Assembly (NCBI RefSeq): GCF_016651255.1
Contig: NZ_JAEKEG010000044.1
Coordinates: 1 to 38,438 of the forward strand
Length of the DNA: 38,438 nt
Source: Pseudomonas sp. TH10
GTDB taxonomy: Bacteria > Pseudomonadota > Gammaproteobacteria > Pseudomonadales > Pseudomonadaceae
Reading direction: 5' to 3'
The notes under the pieces were generated by a model. That model did no database searches and was not told where the DNA came from. It worked only from the letters and a program-made list of their open reading frames with translations. Shown piece by piece: positions 8,015-16,908 of the stretch; position 1 is the stretch's first letter, and each line of letters opens with the position of its first letter. The position numbers and the translations under genes were made by a program.

Positions 8015-9427
8015 TCAGCGTGCCGGCAGGCCCCAGGACGCGCGAACCTGCTCGTACTGCGCCTCGGGCATTTGCACCAGCAGTGGCAATTGCCGAGGGT
8101 CCAGCCAGCCTAGCAAGCGGGTGATGTCCGCCGTGTCCATGGCCGTGCAACCCGCCGTTGGCGAGGTGGGGCTGCGCCAGATGTGGAAGAAAATGCACGA
8201 GCCTGCGCCGCGGGTCGCCGGGGTGTTGTGATCGATGAAGATGCCTTGGCGATACAGCACGTCCTCGCTGCGCATGCGCTCGGAGCTGTTCCAGTCTTTG
8301 ACAATGGCGGCGCCGTCGACCAGTTCGTTGTAGCGCGGGGATTGGCTGTCATCCACGCATTCGGTGGACGGCGTCAGCGTCAGGTAAGGCAGCTTTGTCG
8401 GCGCGGCTGGATCGAAACCGAATGCCGTGCCCAAGGTGAATACACCGGCAGGTGCCTTGCCGTCGCCTTCACGTTTGACCGGGCCTGGGCCGGGTTCGAA
8501 CGAACCCTTGCCCCAGGCCATCCCGTGCTTGCCAACTACTACCGCAAAGGCGTCGCCGGCTTTGCGCAAGGTGCTGCCATCGCGTTCATAGCGCTGGGCG
8601 CTGCCCTGGATGTCGTCCCAGCTTTTGCTGGTGACCACGATCAACTGCTGGCTGGCGTCGATCAGATCGCGAGCGCCCAGGGGGGTGATCGGGAAGTCCA
8701 TCACCTGTTTTTTCGCGCCTTCGCCCGCGTAGGTGAAGTGCCACCACTCCTTCGAATAGCCGGAAAAGCCCGCCTTTTCCATCGCGCTGGTGAGCCGCTG
8801 GCGATTGGCTTTTGCCGTGGCATTGATCGCGACGCTGGCGGTGTGGGCGCGCTCGTCGAAACAATCAAAACCGGTGCCCATGTCGACAGCTCCATCATGC
8901 CACCGCTGGTCAACGGGCGCGGTGCAGTCTGCCTGCGAAGCCGCCGGCGTCCATTTGGCGGCTGGCAGCGCTTGCGGTCCGGTCAGGGTCAGGTCGACGG
9001 TTGAGCCTTTGGAGTGGCCGGAAACCCGCGCCACATAACCCAGTCGCCAGAAGTCCTGCTTATCTACCCGAGGGTAAAACTCGGTCTTGCGCGGGTCGCC
9101 CGGCTCTGTCGCAAAGCGGCCCATGTCGGCCACTGCGCGGTTGGGACGATAGCAGTCGAAAACCTTCAAGCCATAGCCTTCGGCCCGCAGGGATGACTGC
9201 ACCCGGGCCAGGGCCTGTGCGGTCTCCAGGGACAACAGGCACTCGGCGGCGCCATACCCTTCAAGCGCGCGACCGGTGAAGTTATGGGCGCTGGCGTAGC
9301 GAATGTCCTGCTCGATGCTCGGGTCGATAGTGCGCAAATACACCATGTGCCCGGGCCGGGACTCGGCGCTGGCCGTGGCCACCATGGCAAGGTTCAGAAG
9401 GGCGAAAATTGCAGTTCTCAGGCGCAT
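8015..9427 (-). CDS. VanX-type D-Ala-D-Ala dipeptidase fused to YkuD-type L,D-transpeptidase
   Basis: A 470-residue exported protein with two peptidoglycan-related domains. The start at 9427 gives signal peptide MRLRTAIFALLNLAMVATAS; a longer frame to 9487 lacks one. Residues about 25-245 are a peptidase M15D/VanX domain: Arg94 in CYRP, Zn motif SGHSKGSTVD (His138, Asp145) and EWWHF (Glu227, His230), with the same 7- and 3-residue spacings as VanX. Residues about 250-470 are YkuD-like: IFIDHN (His400), SCIFFHIW (His415) and the nucleophile in SPTAGCTAM (Cys427). All expected catalytic residues are present in both halves. Predicted location is the periplasm; one half would cut D-Ala-D-Ala dipeptide, the other would form or exchange L,D-crosslinks, hydrolyse or attach at stem peptides. 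The fusion is continuous with no frame break. Confidence 0.88.
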   Translation of the reverse strand: MRLRTAIFALLNLAMVATASAESRPGHMVYLRTIDPSIEQDIRYASAHNFTGRALEGYGAAECLLSLETAQALARVQSSLRAEGYGLKVFDCYRPNRAVADMGRFATEPGDPRKTEFYPRVDKQDFWRLGYVARVSGHSKGSTVDLTLTGPQALPAAKWTPAASQADCTAPVDQRWHDGAVDMGTGFDCFDERAHTASVAINATAKANRQRLTSAMEKAGFSGYSKEWWHFTYAGEGAKKQVMDFPITPLGARDLIDASQQLIVVTSKSWDDIQGSAQRYERDGSTLRKAGDAFAVVVGKHGMAWGKGSFEPGPGPVKREGDGKAPAGVFTLGTAFGFDPAAPTKLPYLTLTPSTECVDDSQSPRYNELVDGAAIVKDWNSSERMRSEDVLYRQGIFIDHNTPATRGAGSCIFFHIWRSPTSPTAGCTAMDTADITRLLGWLDPRQLPLLVQMPEAQYEQVRASWGLPAR

Positions 9428-9508
9428 GGTCAGAGTGGCTTCCGGTGGATATGATTGGCCGCTTGGCTGGCTGAGCTTAGCCTCCACAACGATAGAAGGG
9501 ATAGATGA

Positions 9509-10180
9509 ATGGACTCATGGACGCTGCATTGGCTGGAAGCCTCGGGCGATCTGGCCGGGTTTCGCGCGGATTTGGCTGGCGAATTCGCCGCCGCCTACCA
9601 AACCCTCTCGCGCCTGCTGCCGCCGCCAAGGCTGGATATTCTGATCCAGGTACTGCCCGGCGAAACCATCCCGGAAATGGGCATCGTCGGGCGCGCTTAT
9701 CGCAGCAGCATGTTCTCGATGACCCTGGATCCGGCCAACCCGAATTTCCTGGCGAGCCTGCGCAATGGCACGCTGCACCGGCAGATCATCCATGAGGTTC
9801 ATCACTGCCTGCGCATGGCGGGTCCCGGCTACGGCTGGACCCTCGGCGAGGCATTGGTCAGCGAGGGCCTGGCCGGACAGTTCGTCCGGCATCTGCTCGG
9901 CAGCACAGCGGAACCCTGGGAGAGCGCGGTAAACCGCGAGGATCTGCTGCGCACTCCGACCGATCGCCAGGCCCTCGACGCAGCGTACTACGACCACAGC
10001 GCGTGGTTCTTCGGCACCGGCGTTCATCCAAGATGGCTGGGCTACACCCTTGGTTATCAGATGGTGGAGCAGTGGCTGGCGGGGGCAGGTGACATTGACG
10101 CGGCGACCTGGATCAATGTCCCTGCCAGCTTGATCATCGATTCGGCAGTCGAAGCAGGGTTGGTTTTACAGAAAACCTGA
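9509..10180 (+). CDS. DUF2268-like putative zinc protease
   Basis: A 223-residue soluble protein with the gluzincin-like signature IIHEVHHCLRM (HExxH) and a downstream EALVSEGLAGQF segment that would supply the third zinc ligand. This pattern and the length resemble the DUF2268 predicted Zn-dependent protease family. The C-terminal half contains Trp/Tyr-rich segments (YYDHSAWFFGTG, GYTLGYQMVEQWL) also typical of that family. No signal peptide is seen. ATG 9509 is preceded by GATAGAAGGGATAG, a usable ribosome site. Divergent from the dipeptidase/transpeptidase gene with an 81-base gap, so the two may share a control region. Substrate unknown. Confidence 0.78.
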   Translation: MDSWTLHWLEASGDLAGFRADLAGEFAAAYQTLSRLLPPPRLDILIQVLPGETIPEMGIVGRAYRSSMFSMTLDPANPNFLASLRNGTLHRQIIHEVHHCLRMAGPGYGWTLGEALVSEGLAGQFVRHLLGSTAEPWESAVNREDLLRTPTDRQALDAAYYDHSAWFFGTGVHPRWLGYTLGYQMVEQWLAGAGDIDAATWINVPASLIIDSAVEAGLVLQKT

Positions 10181-10181
10181 G

Positions 10182-10489
10182 TTAATCCCCAAACACCGGC
10201 CGGAAAAACTGCGCTCATAGCTGAGAATGCACTTGGTTTCCTCAGCGTACTTGAAGGCGGCAATGCACTCCGGGTCTTGCATCGAGTCCTGGCGATAACG
10301 CTCATACTCCGCCAGGCTCGCAAAGGTGAACATCGCCATGGCGATATTGTTGGCGCCCTCGGAAGGCAGAAAATAGCCGTGATGCTGCCCGCCGAATTTT
10401 TCAACCAGTGGAATCCACAGCTTCGCGTAGTACTCGAACGCTTCGAGCTGATAGGGATCAAGCACGTACTTCAGATAACAAGTGACCAC
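10182..10489 (-). CDS. NIPSNAP-family protein (frameshift near the C-terminus)
   Basis: A small dimeric alpha/beta-barrel protein of about 102 residues in the NIPSNAP family: MVTCYLKYVLDPYQLEAFE at the start, a central FGGQHHGYFLPSEGANN and then AEYERYRQDSMQDP. As written, the frame ends SGRCLGINSGFL and runs into the neighbouring gene. Adding one base to the T5 run (A5 at 10204-10208 on the + strand) gives the family-typical ending RSFFRPVFGD followed by a stop at 10182-10184, which also removes the overlap. This is one of the clearest single-base homopolymer errors in the window. Function is unknown; relatives sit in diverse metabolic contexts. Confidence 0.85.
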
Positions 10490-10552
10490 GATGTTTCCTC
10501 AATAATTGCCAATCAAAGTGCTATGAAATCACGGATCGCCCTGGCCCGAATC

Positions 10553-11448
10553 TTACCTGGAAAACTTTTTCGCCCCGGCCACACATAAAATCACCGCCAC
10601 CGTCACCCCCAGCATGCCCGGGCTGACCTGCTCATGCAGCAGCGTGGCTGCCAGAGCCAGGCCGAAAAACGGCTGCAGCAACTGCAACTGGCCGACTGCC
10701 GCGATACCGCCCTGCGCCAGTCCGCGATACCAGAACACAAAACCCACCAGCATGCTGAAAATCGACACGTACCCCAGGCACACCCACGCCGAGGGCGTGA
10801 TGCCCGAGAGGGTCGGCGGCGCGAGCCACCAGGCCAATGGCGCCATCACCGGCAACGACAGCACCAATGCCCAGCAGATTACCTGCCAGCCACCGAGGGT
10901 CCTGGACAGCTTTGCGCCTTCGGCATATCCGAGGCCGCAGGCGAGGATCGCCGCCAACATCAATAAATCGCCGATGGGCGAGGCGGTCACGCCTTGGGAG
11001 AGAGCAAAGCCGACTACCAGCAGGCTGCCCAGAATCGAGAACAACCAGAACACCGGTCGCGGACGTTCACCGCCGCGCAGTACGCCAAACACCGCCGTGG
11101 CGAGGGGCAGCAGGCCGACGAAGACGATCGAATGGGCGGATGTCACATATTGCAAAGCCAGGGCGGTCAACAGCGGGAAACCCAGGACAACACCCAACGC
11201 GACGATGGTCAGGGGCACCAGTTGATGCCGCGCCGGGCGCTTTCCCTGAACAGCCACAGCATGCACAGCGCCAGCAACCCTGCAATGCTGGCGCGGGCCA
11301 CCGTGAGGAACACCGGATCGAACTCCAGCACGGCCAGGCGGGTGGCGGGCAGCGAGCCGCTGAAGATCAGCACTCCGATAAAACCGTTGAGCCAGCCGCT
11401 CGCGGACTTTTCCCGGCCAGGGTTTTGCAGGCTTGATGCACGTTCCAT
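10553..11448 (-). CDS. EamA/DMT-family transporter (frameshifted)
   Basis: An inner-membrane exporter of the drug/metabolite transporter superfamily, with about ten hydrophobic helices in two EamA repeats and about 298 residues after repair. The N-terminal part (start MERASSLQNPG at 11448, about 70 codons) ends ..MLWLFRESARR, and the remainder (HQLVPLTIVALGVVLGFPLL onward) is in another frame. One missing base near 11228-11236 joins them. Typical features include the GFPLLTALALQYVTSAHSIV repeat-1 helix pair, LQLLQPFFGLALAATLLHEQ in repeat 2 and the basic C-terminus KKFSR. It is divergent from a MocR-type regulator with a 67-base shared promoter region, a common arrangement in which the regulator controls the exporter. 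Substrate unknown, probably an amino acid or metabolite. Confidence 0.85.
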
Positions 11449-11515
11449 TTCGTCACACTCAAATTTGCAGAAAGCCATCCTAGGGTCGAGAATCAATAAC
11501 AATCAAAAAATTGTC

Positions 11516-12862
11516 ATGGATACATCGCCCATGCCGCGCTCGCGTTACAAATTCCTGGTGGATACCTTTGCCGCCGATATCCGTGCCGGTCGCCTGCTGC
11601 CGGGCACCCGCTTGCCGACTCACCGCCAACTGGCCACCCGTGAAGGTCTGGCGCTGGTCACCGCCTCGCGGGTTTACGCCGAATTGGAGGCGATGGGGCT
11701 GGTCAGCGGCGAAACCGGGCGCGGCACCTTTGTGCGCGAAACCTCGTTGCCGCCGGGGCAGGGCATTGATCAGAAAGACGTCGCGGTCGGCATGATCGAC
11801 CTCAATTTCAATTATCCGTCGTTGCCCGGTCAGGCCGAGTTGCTGCGCGCAGCGTTAAGGCAACTGGCGCTGTCCGGCGATCTCGAAGCGTTGCTGCGCT
11901 ATCAACCGCATGCAGGCCGCGCACACGAACGCGCCTCGGTCGCGCGGCACCTGCTGAGCCGTGGGGTGAATGTCGATGCCGAGCAAGTGTTGATCGTCAA
12001 TGGCGCCCAGCAAGGCTTGGCGGTGGCGCTGATGGCAATACTCAAGCCCGGTGATGTGATTGCGGCGGACGCCCTGACCTATTCCGGCTTCAAGGTGCTG
12101 GCGGAGGCGCTGCATCTGGAGATCGTGCCGATTCCTGGTGGCGCCGGCGGGCCGGATCTCGAGGCCCTGGAAAAACTTTGCCGCAGTCGGCGAGTGCGGG
12201 CGGTGTACAGCATGCCGACGCTGCACAATCCGCTGGGCTGGGTCATGCCGATCGAGCAGCGCGAGCAATTGGTGGCGATTGCCCGGCGGCATGAGCTGAC
12301 GATCATCGAAGACGCGGCCTACGCGTTTCTGGTAGAAAACCCGCCGCCACCGCTATTTACGTTGGCGCCGGAGCGGACCATCTATGTGTCCGGTTTATCC
12401 AAGAGCATCGCCACCGGCCTGCGCATCGGTTTTGTCGCCGCGCCTCTGGACAAGGTGGCCGCCATCGAGCGCGCTATCCGGTCCACCACCTGGAACACCC
12501 CGGGGGTGATGACTGCGATTGCCTGTGCCTGGCTGGACGATGGCACGGTGATGCAACTGGAAACCCAGAAGCGGGCCGACGCCCAGGCCAGGCAGATCGT
12601 TGCGTTGCGTGCGCTGGATGGGCTGCGCTGCGTGACGCATCCGTCGTCGTATTTCCTGTGGTTGCCGCTGGGCGAAGATGCCCGGGCGGACCAGATTACC
12701 AAGGCGTTGATGGAGGAGAGTATTGCCGTTTCGACGGCCGAGCCGTTTGCCACTTCGGCGCATGTCCCCCATGCGATTCGCCTGGCATTGGGGTCGGTGG
12801 ACATTGATACGCTTGGGCAGGCGTTGGCTCGGGTGAAGTGGATGGTGGAGGCGTATTCGTAG
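11516..12862 (+). CDS. MocR/GntR-family regulator with aminotransferase-like domain
   Basis: A 448-residue transcription factor combining an N-terminal GntR winged helix (GRLLPGTRLPTHRQLATREG, residues about 25-80, ending RGTFVRE) with a C-terminal class I/II aminotransferase-like, PLP-binding domain. The PLP lysine is in YVSGLSKSIATGLRIGF and the cofactor-phosphate region includes VNGAQQGLAVAL. This is the MocR architecture (PdxR, GabR, TauR relatives), which senses amino compounds or vitamers through PLP chemistry. The start at 11516 lacks a clear ribosome site; ATG 11531 is an alternative. The gap to the divergent exporter contains the short inverted repeat ACAAT..ATTGT (11499-11514), which could be an operator. 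Likely regulates the divergent DMT exporter and itself. Confidence 0.92.
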   Translation: MDTSPMPRSRYKFLVDTFAADIRAGRLLPGTRLPTHRQLATREGLALVTASRVYAELEAMGLVSGETGRGTFVRETSLPPGQGIDQKDVAVGMIDLNFNYPSLPGQAELLRAALRQLALSGDLEALLRYQPHAGRAHERASVARHLLSRGVNVDAEQVLIVNGAQQGLAVALMAILKPGDVIAADALTYSGFKVLAEALHLEIVPIPGGAGGPDLEALEKLCRSRRVRAVYSMPTLHNPLGWVMPIEQREQLVAIARRHELTIIEDAAYAFLVENPPPPLFTLAPERTIYVSGLSKSIATGLRIGFVAAPLDKVAAIERAIRSTTWNTPGVMTAIACAWLDDGTVMQLETQKRADAQARQIVALRALDGLRCVTHPSSYFLWLPLGEDARADQITKALMEESIAVSTAEPFATSAHVPHAIRLALGSVDIDTLGQALARVKWMVEAYS

Positions 12863-12887
12863 GCGGGCAAGATCATAAAAGTCGCGT

Positions 12888-12963
12888 GCAAGCCTTGCTC
12901 CCACAGTGTCCTTGCCGATCAGAAAAAGTGCCATGCTCGCCGGCCCTGTGGGAGCGAGCCTGC
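12888..12963. repeat. Inverted REP pair (CTGTGGGAGCGAGCCTGC family)
   Basis: GCAAGCCTTGCTCCCACAG at 12888-12906 faces CTGTGGGAGCGAGCCTGC at 12946-12963. This is the second Pseudomonas REP family, distinct from the GTAGGAGCTG family elsewhere in the window. It fills much of the 241-base gap before the amidase gene; the rest of that gap shows nothing else recognisable. Confidence 0.75.
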
Positions 12964-13103
12964 AGCTTCAAACCCATTGTCTACCCCCTGGGGGTTACTC
13001 ACTCAGCGTGATAGGAATTTTTTGGTGATACGCATACTTGCCTGGCCGCTGGCAAAAGTCATCCGTTTCCTGGCCGGGACGTATTTCACCTGAAGGTCTG
13101 ACG

Positions 13104-13916
13104 ATGAGATTAGAACTCGTACAAATGGCGGCGCGCGATGGCGATACCGCTTACAACCTGGAGCGCATTCTGCGGGCGATCGCCGACAGCGCACCGGGCA
13201 GCGATATCGTGATGTTCCCCGAGTCGTTCATCACCGGTTTTCTCGACCACAACAACATTGCCCAACGCGCCGAAGCGGTGGACGGCGCGAGTGTCCAGAC
13301 GATCTGTGCAGCGGCGCGCGAGCGCGATGTCGCGGTGGTCGTCGGGTTGATCGAACGTGACGGAGAACGCTTCTACAACACCACATTGTTGATCACGCCC
13401 GAGGGCGTTGCGCTCAGTTATCGCAAGACTCACTTATGGGTCGGCGAGCCTGGCCTGGTGTTGCCCGGCGACCGTTTTACCACTGTGCAATGGCGCGGAG
13501 TGCGCATCGGCCTGTTGATCTGCTACGACATCGAGTTCCCGGAAAGCGCCTGCGCACTGGCGGCGCTCGGCGCGCAGTTGATCCTGATCACCGACGGCAA
13601 CATGGAACCCTACGGCCATCTGCACCACACCGCCGTCGCCGCCCGTGCCCAGGAAAACCAGGTGTTTGCAGCCATGGTCAATCGCGTGGGCGAAGGCGTT
13701 GGCGAAGTGTTCGCGGGCGGTAGCACCGTCGTCGACCCGTTCGGCAGACGCCTGTTTGAAGCCGGCGCGCAAGAATGCCGGCACGTGCTGGACCTGGACC
13801 TCACGCAGATCGCACCGTCCCGCGCGCTCTATGACTACCGCGCAGAAAAGCGCCTGAAGCTGGCCGCTGCGGTCACTGAACACCCGGACGGTCGCCGCGA
13901 ACTGTTGATCCCCTAA
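13104..13916 (+). CDS. Carbon-nitrogen hydrolase, RamA-like amidase
   Basis: A 270-residue nitrilase-superfamily amidase. The Glu-Lys-Cys triad is visible: Glu40 in VMFPESFITGF, Lys108 in YRKTHLW and Cys140 in GLLICYDIEFPES. The wording of conserved blocks (RDGDTAYNL, VTPEG-like and DGNMEPYGHLHHTA, VFAGGSTVVDPFGRRLFEAG) resembles the R-stereoselective amidase RamA from Pseudomonas and more distantly N-carbamoylputrescine amidase; the RamA likeness is from memory and should be tested. Start 13104 has AAGG 8-11 bases upstream. Cytoplasmic, complete. The gene is followed 82 bases later by a polyamine-type periplasmic binding protein, suggesting that the binding protein supplies an amide or amine substrate. 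Confidence 0.87.
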   Translation: MRLELVQMAARDGDTAYNLERILRAIADSAPGSDIVMFPESFITGFLDHNNIAQRAEAVDGASVQTICAAARERDVAVVVGLIERDGERFYNTTLLITPEGVALSYRKTHLWVGEPGLVLPGDRFTTVQWRGVRIGLLICYDIEFPESACALAALGAQLILITDGNMEPYGHLHHTAVAARAQENQVFAAMVNRVGEGVGEVFAGGSTVVDPFGRRLFEAGAQECRHVLDLDLTQIAPSRALYDYRAEKRLKLAAAVTEHPDGRRELLIP

Positions 13917-13998
13917 AGCAGCGCTTTTGCAGCTCAACGATAAAAACAATCACAGCGGCCGATGTGTCTTCAAGAACAGATCAGCCAAGGAGCACCTC

Positions 13999-15099
13999 AT
14001 GATATTCAAGCGATTGCTGCACGCAGGCCTGGTCGTGCTCTGCGGTTCCAGTGTTGGCACGAGCTGGGCCGATGCCCCGAGCGTGAATCTCTATAACTGG
14101 TACGACTTTATTGCCCCCGAAACGCCCAAGGACTTCCAGAAGGACAGCGGCATTTCCATCGTGCTGGACACTTTCGACAGCGCGGAAGTCATGCAAAGCA
14201 AATTGATGGTCGGCCGCAGCGGCTACGATGTGGTCGTGGTTACCAACAGCGCACTGCCCAACCTGATCAAGGCTGGCGTGCTCGCAGAACTCGATAACAG
14301 CCAGTTGAGCAACCGCTCCAATCTTGACCCCGACATTCTCGCCAAAGTGGCGCAGAACGACCCCGGCAATCGCTACTCGATCCCTTACCTGTGGGGCACC
14401 ACGGGGATCGGTTACGACGTCGATCAGGTGAAAAAAATCTTTGGCGACGAGACCCCGGTGGATTCCTGGGACTTGATCTTCAAGGAAGAAAACATCAAGA
14501 AGCTCAGCCAGTGCGGCGTCGCCATGCTCGATTCGCCCGGCGAAATCATTCCGATCGCCTTGCATTATCTCGGCTTGCCACCCGACAGCAGCAATCCGGA
14601 TGACTACGCCAAAGCCGAAGCGCTGCTGCTGAAAATCCGCCCCTACATCACCTATTTCGACTCGTCGCGGTTCATCACCGATCTGGCCAACGGCAATATC
14701 TGCGCGGTGGTGGCCTGGTCCGGTGGCGTGCATGACGCTCAGGTGGCGGTGGCGAAGGCGGGCAACGGGCGCCAGCTGGTTTACCGCATTCCAAAAGAGG
14801 GTTCGTCGGTGTGGATGGAAACCCTGGTGCTGCTCAAGGACGCGCCGCACCCGCAGCAGGGCCTGAACTTCATCAACTACATGATGCGGCCCGAGGTCAT
14901 CGCCAAAAGCTCGAACTACTTGGGCTATCCCAACGGCAACAAAACGGCGACGCCCTTGGTCGATCAGGTTCTGCGGGACAATCCGGGCGCCTATCCGCCG
15001 GCCGCGACCCTCGCCACATTGTTCCCCGGCAAACCGCTGCCACTCAAGACCGAACGCATCCGCACCCGGGTCTGGACCAAGGTCAAGAGCGGAACCTGA
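13999..15099 (+). CDS. Periplasmic polyamine-type binding protein (PotF/SpuD-like), orphan
   Basis: A 366-residue solute-binding protein of the spermidine/putrescine family (SBP_bac_8 type). ATG 13999 follows CCAAGGAG and starts a signal peptide cleaved after SWADA. The mature protein opens with VNLYNWYDFIAPETPKDFQK, the family hallmark, and includes YDVVVVTNSALPNLIKAG and SIPYLWGTTGIGYDVDQV. No transporter permease or ATPase is adjacent: the next gene is convergent. It must either partner with a transporter elsewhere in the genome or act with the upstream amidase as a two-gene module. The ligand is probably a cationic amine or aminoamide, by family. Confidence 0.92.
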   Translation: MIFKRLLHAGLVVLCGSSVGTSWADAPSVNLYNWYDFIAPETPKDFQKDSGISIVLDTFDSAEVMQSKLMVGRSGYDVVVVTNSALPNLIKAGVLAELDNSQLSNRSNLDPDILAKVAQNDPGNRYSIPYLWGTTGIGYDVDQVKKIFGDETPVDSWDLIFKEENIKKLSQCGVAMLDSPGEIIPIALHYLGLPPDSSNPDDYAKAEALLLKIRPYITYFDSSRFITDLANGNICAVVAWSGGVHDAQVAVAKAGNGRQLVYRIPKEGSSVWMETLVLLKDAPHPQQGLNFINYMMRPEVIAKSSNYLGYPNGNKTATPLVDQVLRDNPGAYPPAATLATLFPGKPLPLKTERIRTRVWTKVKSGT

Positions 15100-15109
15100 C
15101 TGGCGCGAT

Positions 15110-15895
15110 TCACAGACCAGGCGCACCGCGAAAACGCAGGATCTGCGCCCCGTCATACGGATCGACCAGGTAGTGCGCCTGCACGCCGAACGTGTCTTGC
15201 AGGCGCTTGGGCGTGAGCACTTCCACGGGGGCGCCCAGCGCCACCAGTCGACCGCGCTCGAGCACGGCCAGGCGGTCACAGGTGAGTGCCTGGTTGAGAT
15301 CGTGCAGGGCGATCACCGTGGTGACGGGCAGGGCATGCACCACCTGCAAAATCGACAGCTGATGCTGGATGTCCAGGTGATTGGTGGGCTCATCCAGCAG
15401 CAGGATCTGCGGCCGCTGGGCCAGGGCGCGAGCGATATGCACGCGCTGGCGCTCACCGCCGGAGAGGCTGCGCCAGGTGCGATTTTTCAAGTGCGCGGCA
15501 TCGACGTCAACCAACGCCTGCTCGACAATGTGTGCGTCTTCCCGGGACCACGGGCGCAACGCTGACAGCCAGGGGGTTCGCCCCAGGGCAACGGCGTCGA
15601 GCACACTGATGGCATCCTCGGTGTTCGCCTGCTGTTCAACTACGGCCAGGGTTTGCGCAATCGTTCGCCGTGGCAGCTTGCCCAGGCGTGTGCCGCCCAG
15701 GAACACTTCGCCCCGGGACGGCTCGCGTACCCCGGCGAGCAACTTGAGCAAAGTCGACTTGCCAGAGCCATTGGGCCCGACGATGCCCAACGTTTCCCCG
15801 CGTTGAATGTGCAGATGGATGTCGTGCAACAACTGCACCTCGCGGACATCGAAACCCAGCCCGGCACAGCTCAATACCGACTCTTCACGGCTCAC
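15110..15895 (-). CDS. ABC importer ATPase (FecE/BtuD type), B12-riboswitch operon
   Basis: A 261-residue ATP-binding subunit of a vitamin B12/siderophore-type importer. Walker A is GPNGSGKST, the signature is LSGGERQRV, Walker B is ILLLDEP followed by TNHLD, and the switch His is in ALHDLN. The GTG start at 15895 overlaps the stop of the permease gene (GTGA), which indicates translational coupling; the open frame upstream of 15895 is shadow. Last gene of the riboswitch-controlled operon. Its end is only 10 bases from the convergent binding-protein gene. No orphan C-terminal regulatory domain, as expected for this subfamily. Confidence 0.92.
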   Translation of the reverse strand: MSREESVLSCAGLGFDVREVQLLHDIHLHIQRGETLGIVGPNGSGKSTLLKLLAGVREPSRGEVFLGGTRLGKLPRRTIAQTLAVVEQQANTEDAISVLDAVALGRTPWLSALRPWSREDAHIVEQALVDVDAAHLKNRTWRSLSGGERQRVHIARALAQRPQILLLDEPTNHLDIQHQLSILQVVHALPVTTVIALHDLNQALTCDRLAVLERGRLVALGAPVEVLTPKRLQDTFGVQAHYLVDPYDGAQILRFRGAPGL

Positions 15896-16908
15896 CGGGC
15901 ATTCCTCCGCCCGACCAGGATCAACGCAAACACCGGTGCGCCCACCAGTGCGGTGATGACCCCGACCGGAATCACCTGGCCCTTGATCAACGTCCTCGAC
16001 AACACATCTGCCGCGATCAGGAACAGCGCGCCACCCAGTGCGCTGGCAGGCAGCAGGCGGGCGTGACGGGTGCCCAGCAACAGGCGCACGGCATGGGGAA
16101 TGACCAGCCCGACAAAACCGATGGAGCCGACGATCGACACCATTACGGCCGTCACCAGCGCCGCGCTGCCCACCAATATGAACTGGACCCGGCGCACCGG
16201 GATACCAAGGGAGGCTGCGGAATCGACGCCGAACGTGAACGCGTCCAGCGCCCGCCGGTGCCACAGGCACACTGCCAGGCCAAGCAGGGCCACGGGCACC
16301 GATAACCACACCGACGGCCAGCGCACGCCACTGAGATTGCCCAGCAGCCAGAACAGGATGCCGCGAGCCTGCTCGGCACTGGCGGACTTGGTGATCAGGA
16401 ACGCCGTCAGCGCGTTGAACAATTGCGAGCCGGCAATGCCGGCCAGGATGATCTGCCCGGTGCCGCTGGATGACCCGCTGACCCGCGCCAGCAAAATCAC
16501 CAGGACGAAGGCTGCGACAGCCCCGGCGAAAGCGCCGACGGACAACGAAATGGCCCCCGCGCCCAGCCCCAGCAACGCCACCAGAACCGCCCCTGTGGAA
16601 GCCCCGGCGGAGATACCCAGCAGGTAGGGATCGGCGAGTGGATTGCGCAACAGTGATTGCAGGATCACCCCACAGGTGGCCAGGCCTGCACCACAAGCCG
16701 CGGCCACCAGTGCCCGGGTCAGGCGGTAGTTCCAGACGATGCCTTCGTCGATCGGGTCGAGCACATGACCGGCGGACCACAACTTGTTGGCCAATACCTG
16801 GAACACCACGCCCGGCTCGATCGGCGTTTCACCAATGGCCACGCCGGCGATCACCGCCAGCAGCAGTGTGACGAAGGCCAGCAGCGTGCGAATCAGCGTC
16901 CCGGTCAT
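15892..16908 (-). CDS. FecCD/BtuC-type ABC permease
   Basis: A 338-residue inner-membrane permease of the FecCD family with about ten hydrophobic helices. Family landmarks include the VAAACGAGLATCGVILQSLLRNPLADPYLLG block (LRNPLADP is near-diagnostic), GISAGASTGA, and the C-terminal FVGLVIPHAVRLLLGTRHARL. Starts at ATG 16908, overlapping the binding protein stop by 4 bases (ATGA), and ends overlapping the ATPase start. Forms the transmembrane channel of the importer; by riboswitch context the ligand is probably a corrinoid. Confidence 0.93.
   Translation of the reverse strand: MTGTLIRTLLAFVTLLLAVIAGVAIGETPIEPGVVFQVLANKLWSAGHVLDPIDEGIVWNYRLTRALVAAACGAGLATCGVILQSLLRNPLADPYLLGISAGASTGAVLVALLGLGAGAISLSVGAFAGAVAAFVLVILLARVSGSSSGTGQIILAGIAGSQLFNALTAFLITKSASAEQARGILFWLLGNLSGVRWPSVWLSVPVALLGLAVCLWHRRALDAFTFGVDSAASLGIPVRRVQFILVGSAALVTAVMVSIVGSIGFVGLVIPHAVRLLLGTRHARLLPASALGGALFLIAADVLSRTLIKGQVIPVGVITALVGAPVFALILVGRRNAR

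Noticed and set aside
13981..15279. 432-codon minus-strand open frame over the binding protein gene
   Set aside because: Antisense shadow of the PotF-like gene; the + strand product has a signal peptide and family motifs.
15110..16780. Permease-ATPase fusion as one 556-codon frame
   Set aside because: The upstream half is an out-of-frame reading of the permease. The GTG start at 15895 overlapping the permease stop explains the ATPase gene.
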